Assembly: GCA_028695395.1 (NCBI GenBank)
Contig: JAQVJB010000013.1
Location: 1 to 27,425 of the forward strand
Direction of reading: 5' to 3'
DNA from: Actinomycetota bacterium
GTDB lineage: Bacteria; Actinomycetota; Humimicrobiia; Humimicrobiales; Humimicrobiaceae
DNA: 27,425 nt
A model generated the notes under the pieces. The model had not been told where the DNA came from and did not search any database. It was given only the letters and a program-made list of their open reading frames with translations. A program made the translations under genes and the position numbers. Positions 6,606-15,692 of this stretch are shown here, piece after piece (position 1 is the first letter of the stretch; each line of letters begins with the position of its first letter).

Positions 6606-7832
6606 ATGAATTTAAACTTAAAATATAAATCTGGCTACAGGGTTCCTTCGGGGTGTGCGGTCTTTGGAGTCATAAATGAAAGCGGCAGGGTTTTTAACGG
6701 AGAAATGGTCATTAATGCTATTTCGATGATGCATGATAGGTCCAATGGCCTTGGGGGCGGATTTGCAGCATATGGGATATATCCTGAATTCAAAGATTAT
6801 TATGCTCTACATCTTTTTTTTGATGATAGTCTAGCTAGAAAAGAAACAGAGGTATTCTTCCAAAAGGTTTTTAAAATCAAATATGCTGAAGATATTGAAA
6901 CGGGTAAGAATAATAATATTAAAAATCCTCCTATTATTGCAAGATATTTTGTTGTTCCTAAAAATATCATTACAGTTTCTGAGGAATTAAAAGAATTAGA
7001 TATAAATAATGAAAGTGACTACAAATCAGCAGAAGAAGAATTCATGGCAAGGTTTGTCACAGATTTTAATTATGGTTCAAATAATGCGTTTATAATTTCT
7101 TCTGGTAAGAATATGGGGGTTTTTAAGGGAGTAGGATATCCGGAAGACATCGGCCATTTTTATAAACTTGATAATTATAAAGGTTACTTATGGACTTCAC
7201 ATGGAAGGTTTCCCACAAACAGTACCGGCTGGTGGGGAGGAGCGCATCCTTTTGGTTTTTTAAACTGGTCGGTCGTGCATAACGGTGAAATTTCATCTTA
7301 TGGGACTAATAAGAGATTTGTAAATGATTACGGTTATAAATGTTCATTCTCAACAGATACTGAAGTACTGACATATTTGTTTGACCTTCTTGTGAGAAAA
7401 CATAATATCAGCATATATTTGATAAATTATATACTTGCATCTCCATTATGGTCTGATATTGAACTTTTCCCTGAAGAGATACGGGATATATTTAAAACTT
7501 TAAGAATAATATATTCAAGAGCACTGGTAAATGGTCCTTTTAGTATTATTGTTGGGAATCAGGATTATATGTATGCTTTAAACGACAGGATAAAATTGCG
7601 TCCGCTTGTTGCAGCTAAAAATAAAGATTATTCTTTTGTTTCAAGCGAAGAATCATCTATCAGGAAAGTTTGCCCATCACCGGATAGGGTATGGTTCCCT
7701 GACGGGGGAGAACCTGTTTTATTTTTACTTAATAAAAAAGGCAAAAAGCCTGAAATAGAGCACAGTCCAGTCGAATATTTAAATGAATATTTTAGTTCGA
7801 ATATGTGCAAAGACAAACAAAAAGTCGTTTAA
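6606..7832 (+). CDS. Glutamate synthase, class II glutamine amidotransferase subunit
   Basis: This 408-residue stand-alone amidotransferase domain of the split 'archaeal-type' glutamate synthase (COG0067) should release ammonia from glutamine. The class II (Ntn) signature is present: CAVFGV with nucleophile Cys17, SHGRFPTN, GGAHPF, VVHNGEISSYGTNKRF and STDTEV. Cys17 follows a 16-residue leader, so the mature enzyme presumably needs propeptide removal as in GltB. The Shine-Dalgarno TAAGGA sits seven bases before the ATG. It is the first gene after the ANTAR-type attenuator and lies 33 bases before the FMN subunit, clearly an operon. A conventional GltB would carry this, the FMN and the GXGXG domains in one chain of about 1500 residues. 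Confidence 0.9.
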   Translation: MNLNLKYKSGYRVPSGCAVFGVINESGRVFNGEMVINAISMMHDRSNGLGGGFAAYGIYPEFKDYYALHLFFDDSLARKETEVFFQKVFKIKYAEDIETGKNNNIKNPPIIARYFVVPKNIITVSEELKELDINNESDYKSAEEEFMARFVTDFNYGSNNAFIISSGKNMGVFKGVGYPEDIGHFYKLDNYKGYLWTSHGRFPTNSTGWWGGAHPFGFLNWSVVHNGEISSYGTNKRFVNDYGYKCSFSTDTEVLTYLFDLLVRKHNISIYLINYILASPLWSDIELFPEEIRDIFKTLRIIYSRALVNGPFSIIVGNQDYMYALNDRIKLRPLVAAKNKDYSFVSSEESSIRKVCPSPDRVWFPDGGEPVLFLLNKKGKKPEIEHSPVEYLNEYFSSNMCKDKQKVV

Positions 7833-7865
7833 CTTTTTTGTAGTTTATAAGAAGAGGTATTTAAA

Positions 7866-9398
7866 TTGGCACTAAAACTTAATCAGTCAGAATTCGAGAT
7901 TCATAGGGATGAACAAAAATGTATATCATGCCAGGTTTGTGTCAGGCAATGTTCAAATGATGTCCATGAATATGATGAGGATAATGAAAGCATAATAAGT
8001 GATAATATAAAATGCGTAGGATGCCAAAGATGTGAAACTCTTTGCCCGACAGGGGCAATAAGAATAAAACAAAGAGAATCTGAGTTTAAGTACAATTATA
8101 ACTGGAGTCCGGGGCATCTTAAAAATATATATAAACAGGCAGAAACTGGCGGCGTTATACTGACAGGAATGGGAAGCGACAAACCTTATACAATATATTG
8201 GGACCATATTCTTTTCAATGCTTCCCAGGTAACAAACCCTTCAATAGACCCCTTAAGGGAACCGATGGAAATAAAAACTTTTATTGGCAGAAAACCTGAT
8301 AAGATTGATTTATATAAGTCTTCAGGCAAAAATATGAAAAATCCTGTATTTTTAACTAATCTGGGTCCCCAGCTTGAAGCAGAAATACCTGTTTTGTTTT
8401 CAGCTATGTCTTATGGGTCGATAAGCCTGAATGCTGTTAAATCCATATCAAGAGCTGCTTATGAATTCGGTACATTTTATAATACCGGCGAAGGCGGACT
8501 TCATAAAGATTTAAAGAAATATTCAGAAAGCACTATTGTCCAGGTTGCATCAGGAAGGTTTGGAGTTGATAAAGATTATCTCAATAGCGGAGCTGCTATC
8601 GAAATAAAAATAGGGCAAGGTGCCAAACCTGGAATAGGGGGTCACCTGCCTGGTGAAAAAGTAAATTATGAAGTTTCAACGACAAGAATGATACCTGAAG
8701 GGGCTGACGCGATTTCTCCGGCTCCACATCATGACATATATTCAATTGAAGATCTTGCCCAGCTTATCTCTGCTTTAAAAGAAGCAACCGAGTATAAAAA
8801 ACCGGTTGGCGTAAAAGTATCAGCTGTCCATAATATTGCCCCTATTGCAAGCGGCATAGTAAGGGCTGGAGCAGATTTTATTTCAATCGATGGTTTTAGG
8901 GGCGGAACAGGGGCTGCTCCACAAGTTATAAGAGATAATGTGGGCATACCCATAGAACTTGCTCTTGCATCTGTAGATATAAGGCTTAGAGAGGAAGGAA
9001 TAAGGCATAATATTTCTCTTTTGGTGGCGGGCAGCATACGTTCAAGCTCAGATGTAATCAAAGCAATAGCTCTTGGTGCCGATGCTGTTTATATAGGCAC
9101 TGCGGCTCTTCTTGCCCTGGGGTGCCATCTATGCCAAAAATGTTATACAAGTAAATGTAACTGGGGTATTGCAACCCAGGACCCTTATCTTACAAAAAGA
9201 CTTAATCCTGAGATAGGGGCTAGAAGGCTTTACAATCTCTTAACTGCCTGGGCTCACGAAATAAAAGAGATGCTCGGGGGTGCAGGTATCAATGCCATTG
9301 AAAGTCTTAGAGGAAACAGGGAGCATTTGAGAGGAATAGGATTAAGCGAAAAAGAACTATCTATTCTCGGCATAAAACATGCAGGGGAGGCTTGGTAA
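7866..9398 (+). CDS. Glutamate synthase, FMN/iron-sulfur catalytic subunit with ferredoxin domain
   Basis: This 510-residue protein is the synthase domain that makes glutamate from 2-oxoglutarate and channelled ammonia (COG0069). An N-terminal 2[4Fe-4S] ferredoxin module has cysteines 19/22/25/29 and 50/53/56/60. The FMN-binding barrel shows YNTGEGG, GQGAKPGIGGHLPG, SIDGFRGGTGAAP and LLVAGSIRSSSDVIKAIALGAD. The cluster near the C-terminus has CHLCQKCYTSKC followed by NWGIATQD, typical of the 3Fe-4S loop. Translation begins at TTG, fixed by AGAGG about eight bases upstream. The attached ferredoxin module, not found in bacterial GltB, is typical of the archaeal/Thermotoga type. Its last codons overlap the Shine-Dalgarno site of the next gene, indicating coupling. 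Confidence 0.93.
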   Translation: MALKLNQSEFEIHRDEQKCISCQVCVRQCSNDVHEYDEDNESIISDNIKCVGCQRCETLCPTGAIRIKQRESEFKYNYNWSPGHLKNIYKQAETGGVILTGMGSDKPYTIYWDHILFNASQVTNPSIDPLREPMEIKTFIGRKPDKIDLYKSSGKNMKNPVFLTNLGPQLEAEIPVLFSAMSYGSISLNAVKSISRAAYEFGTFYNTGEGGLHKDLKKYSESTIVQVASGRFGVDKDYLNSGAAIEIKIGQGAKPGIGGHLPGEKVNYEVSTTRMIPEGADAISPAPHHDIYSIEDLAQLISALKEATEYKKPVGVKVSAVHNIAPIASGIVRAGADFISIDGFRGGTGAAPQVIRDNVGIPIELALASVDIRLREEGIRHNISLLVAGSIRSSSDVIKAIALGADAVYIGTAALLALGCHLCQKCYTSKCNWGIATQDPYLTKRLNPEIGARRLYNLLTAWAHEIKEMLGGAGINAIESLRGNREHLRGIGLSEKELSILGIKHAGEAW

Positions 9399-9399
9399 A

Positions 9400-9837
9400 G
9401 TGAAGAAAATATTTATAAGAGAAGAATTTTGTATTGCCTGTCGTTTGTGTGAAATTTACTGTCAGGTTGAACATTCAAAAAGTAAAAAAATATTAAAAGC
9501 TTTCAAGGAAGAAAAAGATCTTATTTCCAGGGTTCTTGTGGAAGAAGTCGGTTTTAATTCTTTTGCAATTCAATGCAGACATTGCAGTGAGGCATTATGC
9601 GTAGAAGCATGCATATCAGGAGCAATGATAAAAAATAAAAACACAGGAATAGTAATATGTGACGAAAATAAGTGTGTCGGGTGCTGGATGTGTATAATGG
9701 CCTGCCCTTATGGAGTTATAAAAAGGAACATTTCAGAAAAGAAAGTTGCATCGAAATGTGATTTATGTGGTGATGAAGAATATCCTGTATGTGTCAAAAA
9801 CTGTCCTAATGAAGCATTGCAACTCAGGGATATTTAA
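9400..9837 (+). CDS. Four-cluster polyferredoxin (HycB/CooF-like) of the glutamate synthase operon
   Basis: This 145-residue electron carrier has sixteen cysteines in four [4Fe-4S] sets: 11/14/17/21, 59/62/67/71, 92/95/98/102 and 120/123/131/135. The layout is that of CooF/HycB/DMSO-reductase-type iron-sulfur subunits (COG1142/COG0437). The GTG at 9400 is preferred over an in-frame ATG at 9379, because GGGGAGG lies nine bases before it and the ATG would overlap the previous gene by 20 bases. I infer that it wires the FAD oxidoreductase encoded next to the FMN subunit. The gene arrangement matches split glutamate synthase clusters known from Thermotoga and archaea. Confidence 0.88.
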   Translation: MKKIFIREEFCIACRLCEIYCQVEHSKSKKILKAFKEEKDLISRVLVEEVGFNSFAIQCRHCSEALCVEACISGAMIKNKNTGIVICDENKCVGCWMCIMACPYGVIKRNISEKKVASKCDLCGDEEYPVCVKNCPNEALQLRDI

Positions 9838-9905
9838 AGTATTTACTTTTAGATAAACGGATTTTAAGTATCTATTTAGACTAAAGAAAAGGATAAATAT
9901 AAAAA

Positions 9906-11345
9906 ATGAGTAATATTTTGGAAGACAATCATTTAAAAGCAAAATATGTAATAATAGGCAATTCTGCTGCAGGACTTTCATGTGCTGAAGGCATAAGATC
10001 TGGAGACAAGAAAGCAAAAATAATGATTTTAACTAATGAAAAATTTGATAATTACTCAAAGCCTCTGATATCTTATTTCCTTGCGGGGAAAATAGATTTA
10101 AAAAATATTTTCTTTAAAGACCATGACTTTTATAAAAAGCACAGCCTTACCCTCTTAAAAGATTTTAATGTAAAAAAAATAAATTTTAGAAATAAGGAAA
10201 TACTATCATGGGATGACAAAAAAGTTATTTATGAGAAATTATGCATTGCAGCAGGGGGCGTTCCTATTATCCCTCAGGTTGAATTAGCATTTCTCTCAGA
10301 AAAAGAAGAGCCTGGGAATAATTCTAATGATAGCCATATTAAGCATGGAAGATCCGGCATAAAAAGTAGGATTATATCAGAAATTGATATTAAAAATATT
10401 GATGGTATTTTTACCTTTACTACTATGGACGACAGCTTAAAGATTAAAAAATATGTTACTGCGAACAAAATAAAAGAATCCGTTATATTAGGCGGTGGAT
10501 TAATAGGATTAAAATCTGCAGAATCTTTACTGAGTTTAGGTATCAGAATTAATATTATTGAGATGTCTGGAAGACTTCTCCCTTCTTCATTTGATAAAAC
10601 TGCTTCTGAAATATATGAAAAAGCATTTAGAGATAAAAAAAGCAGCGTTTCTGTTAATAAAACAATTAAGAGGGTTTATATTAAAAATAATAAAGTCGTA
10701 GCGGTCGAAACCGGAGATGGAAAAGTAATCTATACGGATATGCTGGTAATAGCTGCCGGAGTAAAGCCTAATATTGATTTTATTGATGAAGAAACTGAAG
10801 AAAGAAAAAACCTCGTTTTTTTAAGAGGGATAAAGACTGATAAATATATGAGAACAGAAGTACGCGATGTTTTCGCTGCAGGAGATATAGTTGAAAATAA
10901 AAATGTTTTAAAAAATTCAATTGAAAATATTGCAATCTGGCCTCTTGCCGTCAGGCAGGGAATGGCAGCAGGACAGAACATGGCAGGCTTTTTTAAAGAG
11001 TATAGCGGCGGTTTTCCAATGAATTCAGTTGAAATATTTGACATACCCGGGGTAGCTATAGGAATTACAAATCCTGATAATTTCGATAAAAAGCATTTGG
11101 AAATAATAACAGATTATAATAGAGATTTAAATGTCTATAAAAAAATAGTAATTTTTGAAAACAAAATAATAGGCGTGCTATTGATAGGAAATATTGAAAG
11201 AGCTGGAATATTCAGCGGTTTAATAACTAACAAAGTCAATGTGGGAAAAATAAAAGATTTATTGCTTAAGGATGATTTTGGTGTTATTCAGCTTCCTGCT
11301 GAATATAAAAAGCATCTCGTAACAGGGGATGCTGTCGCTTTATAA
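9906..11345 (+). CDS. FAD/NAD(P)-dependent oxidoreductase of the glutamate synthase operon
   Basis: This 479-residue pyridine-nucleotide-disulfide-oxidoreductase-fold flavoprotein resembles NADH oxidase/nitrite-reductase reductases (COG0446/COG1251). The FAD dinucleotide motif is VIIGNSAAGLSCAEGI near residue 15, an NSAAG variant common in this subfamily. The second Rossmann motif VILGGGLIGLKSAESL lies near 195, and the FAD-closing motif DVFAAGDIVE near 320. No CxxxxC redox pair follows the first motif, so it is not a thioredoxin/lipoamide-type reductase. It probably takes electrons from NAD(P)H and passes them through the neighbouring polyferredoxin to the FMN synthase. An acidic stretch of about 35 residues near position 130-170 looks like an insertion. 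The gap to the preceding gene is 68 bases, with no terminator. Confidence 0.88.
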   Translation: MSNILEDNHLKAKYVIIGNSAAGLSCAEGIRSGDKKAKIMILTNEKFDNYSKPLISYFLAGKIDLKNIFFKDHDFYKKHSLTLLKDFNVKKINFRNKEILSWDDKKVIYEKLCIAAGGVPIIPQVELAFLSEKEEPGNNSNDSHIKHGRSGIKSRIISEIDIKNIDGIFTFTTMDDSLKIKKYVTANKIKESVILGGGLIGLKSAESLLSLGIRINIIEMSGRLLPSSFDKTASEIYEKAFRDKKSSVSVNKTIKRVYIKNNKVVAVETGDGKVIYTDMLVIAAGVKPNIDFIDEETEERKNLVFLRGIKTDKYMRTEVRDVFAAGDIVENKNVLKNSIENIAIWPLAVRQGMAAGQNMAGFFKEYSGGFPMNSVEIFDIPGVAIGITNPDNFDKKHLEIITDYNRDLNVYKKIVIFENKIIGVLLIGNIERAGIFSGLITNKVNVGKIKDLLLKDDFGVIQLPAEYKKHLVTGDAVAL

Positions 11346-11432
11346 AATCATTTAGATGAAATAAGAGCTTATTATTTTCATCAGGTGGAGATTGAAATTT
11401 ATTAATATATTTAAGGATTCTGGATTAAAAAA

Positions 11433-12287
11433 ATGGCAGATAGTTTTTTAAAATCTTTTAAAAACATTATAAAAAAAAGTAAAAATGGTTTTATAATCAA
11501 TGCAGAAAATATCGCTTATAAAGATTTGAACCGAATAATAAGAGAATTGGTTAAAAACGATAAGGACCATACTTATTTTTCTGAAGATAGTGGCAGATCG
11601 GAAATAATTGAGATACAGAAAGTGCTGGGACAAAGGTATATTGGTGACGGCATACAGGAGAATATCAAAATAGTTTTAAAAGGGACTCCCGGAAATGATC
11701 TGGCTGCTTTTATGGACGGTCCCCAAATTGAAATATTTGGAAATGCCCAGGATGCCAGCGGAAATACTATGAATTCCGGGAAGATAATAATCCATGGAAA
11801 TGCAGGGGATATAACAGGTTACTCAATGAGAGGCGGAGAGATATATGTCAGAAATGACGTCGGGTACAGAAGCGGCATTCATATGAAATCTTACAGGGAA
11901 AAATTTCCGGTAATTGTAATAGGAGGACGGGCAGGGGACTTTCTTGGAGAATATATGGCAGGAGGTATAGTGATTGTTCTTGGTTTAAACACAAATGATT
12001 TCTGCAGAAGCAATAGTTTTATTTTTAAGAAAAATGAGGCAGTAGGAAATTTTGTAGGAACAGGCATGCACGGGGGAGTCATTTATATATATGGCGATAT
12101 TTTTGAAAATAAACTCGGAAAAGAAATCATTAAATCAGAACTTGAAGGTTCGGATAAAGCTGTTCTTGAAAAATATATTAGCAATTATTTTAATTATTTC
12201 AGCTTGCACTATAATCTGGATTATAATAAATTCATTAAACTTGAGCCTTATTCAAAAAGACCTTACGGAAATCTGTATGCATACTAA
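11433..12287 (+). CDS. Glutamate synthase GXGXG subunit
   Basis: This 284-residue protein is the stand-alone beta-helix (GXGXG, COG0070) domain that joins the amidotransferase and FMN domains structurally in GltB. The repeated Gly motif is clear: GNAQDASGNTMNSGKIIIHG, GNAGDITGYSMRGGEIYV, GGRAGDFLGEYMAGG and GNFVGTGMHGGVIYIYG. The first 75 residues are a lysine-rich extension of unknown role. It is the last recognisable gene of the operon; 87 bases separate it from the oxidoreductase, including a small imperfect hairpin near 11354-11381. No strong terminator was found after it, so the thioesterase gene may be read through. Confidence 0.9.
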   Translation: MADSFLKSFKNIIKKSKNGFIINAENIAYKDLNRIIRELVKNDKDHTYFSEDSGRSEIIEIQKVLGQRYIGDGIQENIKIVLKGTPGNDLAAFMDGPQIEIFGNAQDASGNTMNSGKIIIHGNAGDITGYSMRGGEIYVRNDVGYRSGIHMKSYREKFPVIVIGGRAGDFLGEYMAGGIVIVLGLNTNDFCRSNSFIFKKNEAVGNFVGTGMHGGVIYIYGDIFENKLGKEIIKSELEGSDKAVLEKYISNYFNYFSLHYNLDYNKFIKLEPYSKRPYGNLYAY

Positions 12288-12411
12288 TACCATTAAAAGA
12301 TTATTTTTTTCCGATATTAATATTTATCACTTTCTTGTATTAACACTTTCTGTTATATTTTTATAATTGCTTTATTTATTAAATATAAATAATTTGACAG
12401 GAGAGGTGTTA

Positions 12412-12816
12412 ATGGAGAATTATAATTTAAAAGCAGGCATTATAGGAGAATCGAAAGTTAAGGTAAGTGAAGATAATACTGCTCTAAAATATGGAAGCGG
12501 AACCATTGATGTTTTTGCTACCCCTGCCATGATAGGTTTAATGGAAAAAGCAGCAATAGAAGCTGTTGACAATGTTCTTCCTGATGGATTTGCCACTGTC
12601 GGTACAAAAATCGATGTAAAACATCTTGCTGCTACCCCTATAGGTATGAATGTGACTGCGAAAGCTGAATTACTGGAAATAGATAATAAAAAGCTGAAAT
12701 TCAGTGTTGAAGCTTATGATGATATCGATAAAATCGGGGAAGGCATTCACTATAGATATATAATCAATCTTGAGGATTTTATCAGAAGAAATGAAATGAA
12801 ATTAAAAAACTTATAG
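12412..12816 (+). CDS. Hotdog-fold thioesterase, fluoroacetyl-CoA-thioesterase-like (FlK family)
   Basis: This 134-residue protein matches the COG5496 thioesterase family. The catalytic triad of FlK (Thr42, Glu50, His76) aligns with Thr37, Glu45 and His71, all at the same offset of five, within FATPAMIGLMEKAA and VGTKIDVKHLAATPIG. The family hydrolyses short acyl-CoAs. Fluoroacetyl-CoA is the substrate of only a few members, so here a general acyl-CoA housekeeping role is more likely. The ATG at 12412 is supported by AGGAGAGGTG four bases before it; an upstream in-frame TTG at 12367 has no ribosome site. The next gene starts 10 bases after the stop. Confidence 0.85.
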   Translation: MENYNLKAGIIGESKVKVSEDNTALKYGSGTIDVFATPAMIGLMEKAAIEAVDNVLPDGFATVGTKIDVKHLAATPIGMNVTAKAELLEIDNKKLKFSVEAYDDIDKIGEGIHYRYIINLEDFIRRNEMKLKNL

Positions 12817-12826
12817 TAATCTACAT

Positions 12827-14410
12827 ATGTCTTTAAGATTTAAGAGTTTTGTAATAATAATCTCTTTTATAGCTGTTCTTTCTATATTCTTTTCCATCAG
12901 CTACTATTATGTTTTTTTAAACTATTCCGAAGATATTGAAGCAAGATTTGCTGAAGATAGCATTGAACGCATAAGTACTTCCTTAAATATCGAAGTGAAG
13001 GACTTTGCTTATATATGCAGCAGCTTTTCAAACTGGATAAAGACATATAACTTTGTCAGCAGGCCTGATCCGAAATATATCAAGGATAATCTTAAAAAAT
13101 CTGACTATGAAAATTTTGGTTTTAGCTTTGTTGCGATAACGGATTTAAAAGGAAAAATCATTTATACAGATTCTTATGATTATCTTCTAAGAATAGGCCT
13201 GGAATCAACAGTCAGGGATATTTTCGATAATTATACAATAAATGATGCTGCCAGAAACCTGAAAGAAATCAGCGGAATCTTAAAGATTAAAGATGAAGTT
13301 TATATTATTTATTTTAACACCGTTAAAGAGAATAAAGATTCATCTGCTCCTAACGGTTATTTTCTTGCAGGTAAAAATATAAAAAATGCAAATATCTTTA
13401 AAGTCAAATATGACCCCGATTATTTAATTTTTTCTCTTTTTGCTGATGATAATAAGATTCCTGATTTTAATGAAATAAGAGCGGAGGTTCTTCTAAACAA
13501 CATGACGGTCAGGCAGGATGAAGAGCTTAAAGGATGGCGCTCATATTCTTTAGTAAGAGATATATCAGAAAAGCCTATCATATTATTAACTTTATATCAG
13601 CAATCCAATATATTTGATATAAGCCGTAAAGCGACAATTTTTATAATATACACATCTGTTGCGGTAATTTTTATTTTAATAGCGGTTTTTATCCTGCTTT
13701 TTGAAAAGCTTGTGATTTCCAAGATTGCAAAATTAAATGAGAATATAAGCATGTTTATATCTGGCAATGAACATGATCTGACTTTATTTGACACGAAGAT
13801 ATTTGATAATAAAACTGATGATGAAATAGATAAGCTAAGCAGCAATATTCAAAAAATGCTGAGAACAATAAATTATCGTTACTCGATTGAAAAACACCTT
13901 ACGGGAATAACAAATGATTTTTTGAAAGTGGATAACAATGTTTCAAAAATAGTTTCTTTTATAAATGCATCACTTGGGAAAATAGCCAGTTTTACTGGAG
14001 CTGACAGAGCGTTTATCGCGATTCTTGATGAAAAAGAAAAGACAGTTTCTATTTCATATGAATGGGATGCGGACAAAATTGAACCTATGATTGATAAATT
14101 AAGAAATTTTCCAGTTGAGAATATTAAATGGGTATTGGATAATCTGCAAAAAAATGACGTTTATTATATGAAATCATATGACGAGTTTACTGATAATCAG
14201 TATGAAACTTTGAAACTAATTAAAGATTTAAACGTCAAATCATTAATAGCGGTAAAAATATGCGATATTAATGAAAAATTAATTGGATTTATAGGTATAA
14301 ATACTGCTATTGAAGAAAAATTCTGGCATGATGATGAAATAGAATTTCTAAAAAATTCTGCCGCTATTTTTTCTAAAGCAATATTGATAGTAAACAATTC
14401 TAATCAATAG
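12827..14410 (+). CDS. Membrane sensor: CHASE4-like - HAMP - GAF, no output domain
   Basis: This 527-residue protein has one transmembrane helix at about 9-31, an extracytoplasmic domain of about 235 residues, a second helix at about 268-292, a HAMP-like linker and a C-terminal GAF domain (about 365-520). The outer domain has CHASE4-like features: an SFSNWIKTYNFV segment and a SFVAITDLKGKIIYTDSYDYL strand set. No histidine kinase, GGDEF, EAL, HD-GYP or phosphatase domain follows; the frame ends cleanly after the GAF. It may signal through a partner or be a truncated member. Neighbours suggest but do not prove a link to the GAF-ANTAR regulator. No Shine-Dalgarno site is evident at the ATG. Confidence 0.75.
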   Translation: MSLRFKSFVIIISFIAVLSIFFSISYYYVFLNYSEDIEARFAEDSIERISTSLNIEVKDFAYICSSFSNWIKTYNFVSRPDPKYIKDNLKKSDYENFGFSFVAITDLKGKIIYTDSYDYLLRIGLESTVRDIFDNYTINDAARNLKEISGILKIKDEVYIIYFNTVKENKDSSAPNGYFLAGKNIKNANIFKVKYDPDYLIFSLFADDNKIPDFNEIRAEVLLNNMTVRQDEELKGWRSYSLVRDISEKPIILLTLYQQSNIFDISRKATIFIIYTSVAVIFILIAVFILLFEKLVISKIAKLNENISMFISGNEHDLTLFDTKIFDNKTDDEIDKLSSNIQKMLRTINYRYSIEKHLTGITNDFLKVDNNVSKIVSFINASLGKIASFTGADRAFIAILDEKEKTVSISYEWDADKIEPMIDKLRNFPVENIKWVLDNLQKNDVYYMKSYDEFTDNQYETLKLIKDLNVKSLIAVKICDINEKLIGFIGINTAIEEKFWHDDEIEFLKNSAAIFSKAILIVNNSNQ

Positions 14411-14464
14411 ATTATTTTTCTTTAATTTTATATAATAAAAACATAGTTATTTTTTTTTAAGAAA

Positions 14465-15685
14465 ATGGACTTATTTTATTTTTATCAATTCATAATATCT
14501 GCAGTTCTTTCTATATTGCTAATTAATTTTTTATTCAATCTTTATTTATTCAGAAATATTCAGCATTATAAAGATAAGGATGATATATTGCTTAATCAGC
14601 CACTGGTTTCCATATTAATCCCTGCTAGAAATGAAGAAAAAAATATAGAAAGATGCTTAAAATCAATATTAAAACAGGATTATAGAAATACTGAAATAAT
14701 AGTTTTAAATGATAATTCTACTGATAGAACAGGTGAGATTGTTAAAAAACTGGCAGAAAAGGACTCAAGGATAAGATTAGTTTCAGGGAAACCTCTTCCG
14801 CAGGGATGGCTTGGCAAGAATTTTGCCTGCTTCCAGCTGTCGCGCTATGCAAAAGGGGATTATCTCATATTTACTGACGCAGATACTTATCATTTTAATT
14901 CTTCTGTTAAATCCTCATTGGCATGTCTGATTGAAAATAAAATAGATGCTGCCTGCCCATTCCCGAGGCAGATTATGGTTTCTCTTTCCGAAAGAATGGC
15001 AATACCTTTTATCAATTTTGCAATACTTCTTTTTATGCCTCTGGCATTAATAAAAAAATCAAAAAATCCCCTTTTCTGCACAGGAGTGGGTCAGTATTTT
15101 ATTTTTAAAAGGGAAGCTTATTTTGGGATGGGCGGCCATGCAGCTGTCAAGGGGAAAATACTTGAGGATGTTCATATTTCCAAAAAAACAAAAGAGGCAG
15201 GGTTTAAATATATGATATTTGATGGAAGCACGACTCTTACATGCAGGATGTATAAGAATTTTCATGAGGTCTGGAAAGGTTATTCAAGGTTCATGTTTTC
15301 AGCTTTTGATTATAATTTCATTTCTATGGCAATAGTACTTACTCTAGTAACTATATTTCTATTTATGCCTTTTCTTTTTCTGCCACTTGGAATTTTTATT
15401 TATAACTGGTCTTCGAGCATAATGGTTCTTATAATCTTACAGGTATCCATAATAAGCACTATAAGATTATGTATTTCACTTAGATTCAAAGAAAATCCTT
15501 TAAACTTATTGCTCCATCCTTTATCAATGATATTTATTGTTCTTGTCTCTATGAATTCATTTATTCAAAGCAAGCTCGGCAGTGGGATTTCATGGAAAGG
15601 CAGGACATATCAGGCCCAAAGCAGCTCTAATGATTTAGATTTTTTTGAGGAAGATGTTGAAGAGTTTAAGTTTAAAAATCATTAA
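14465..15685 (+). CDS. Family 2 glycosyltransferase, membrane-bound (CrtQ-like)
   Basis: This 406-residue GT-A glycosyltransferase has an N-terminal anchor (residues 5-30) and three or four hydrophobic helices near the C-terminus. The catalytic features are VSILIPARNEEKNIERCLKS, the NDNSTD motif, the metal-binding TDADT, an acceptor-side LEDVHIS (ED motif) and a late KGYSRFMFSAFDY segment. The GKPLPQGWLGKNFACFQL stretch is shared with glycosyltransferases of carotenoid and hopanoid glycosylation (CrtQ/HpnB types). The acceptor is probably a membrane lipid; no carotenoid genes are nearby to settle it. It is convergent with plsY, whose stop is only eight bases away. Confidence 0.85.
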   Translation: MDLFYFYQFIISAVLSILLINFLFNLYLFRNIQHYKDKDDILLNQPLVSILIPARNEEKNIERCLKSILKQDYRNTEIIVLNDNSTDRTGEIVKKLAEKDSRIRLVSGKPLPQGWLGKNFACFQLSRYAKGDYLIFTDADTYHFNSSVKSSLACLIENKIDAACPFPRQIMVSLSERMAIPFINFAILLFMPLALIKKSKNPLFCTGVGQYFIFKREAYFGMGGHAAVKGKILEDVHISKKTKEAGFKYMIFDGSTTLTCRMYKNFHEVWKGYSRFMFSAFDYNFISMAIVLTLVTIFLFMPFLFLPLGIFIYNWSSSIMVLIILQVSIISTIRLCISLRFKENPLNLLLHPLSMIFIVLVSMNSFIQSKLGSGISWKGRTYQAQSSSNDLDFFEEDVEEFKFKNH

Positions 15686-15692
15686 CTGAGTT

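Noticed and set aside
9379..9399. Earlier ATG start for the polyferredoxin
   Set aside because: It would overlap the previous gene by 20 bases and swallow the GGGGAGG ribosome site that serves the GTG at 9400.
12091..12366. Plus-strand open frame of 91 codons
   Set aside because: It mostly overlaps the GXGXG subunit in another frame and has no recognisable domain or ribosome site.
12367..12411. Earlier TTG start for the thioesterase
   Set aside because: It has no ribosome site, while AGGAGAGGTG sits directly before the ATG at 12412, and FlK-family alignment starts there.
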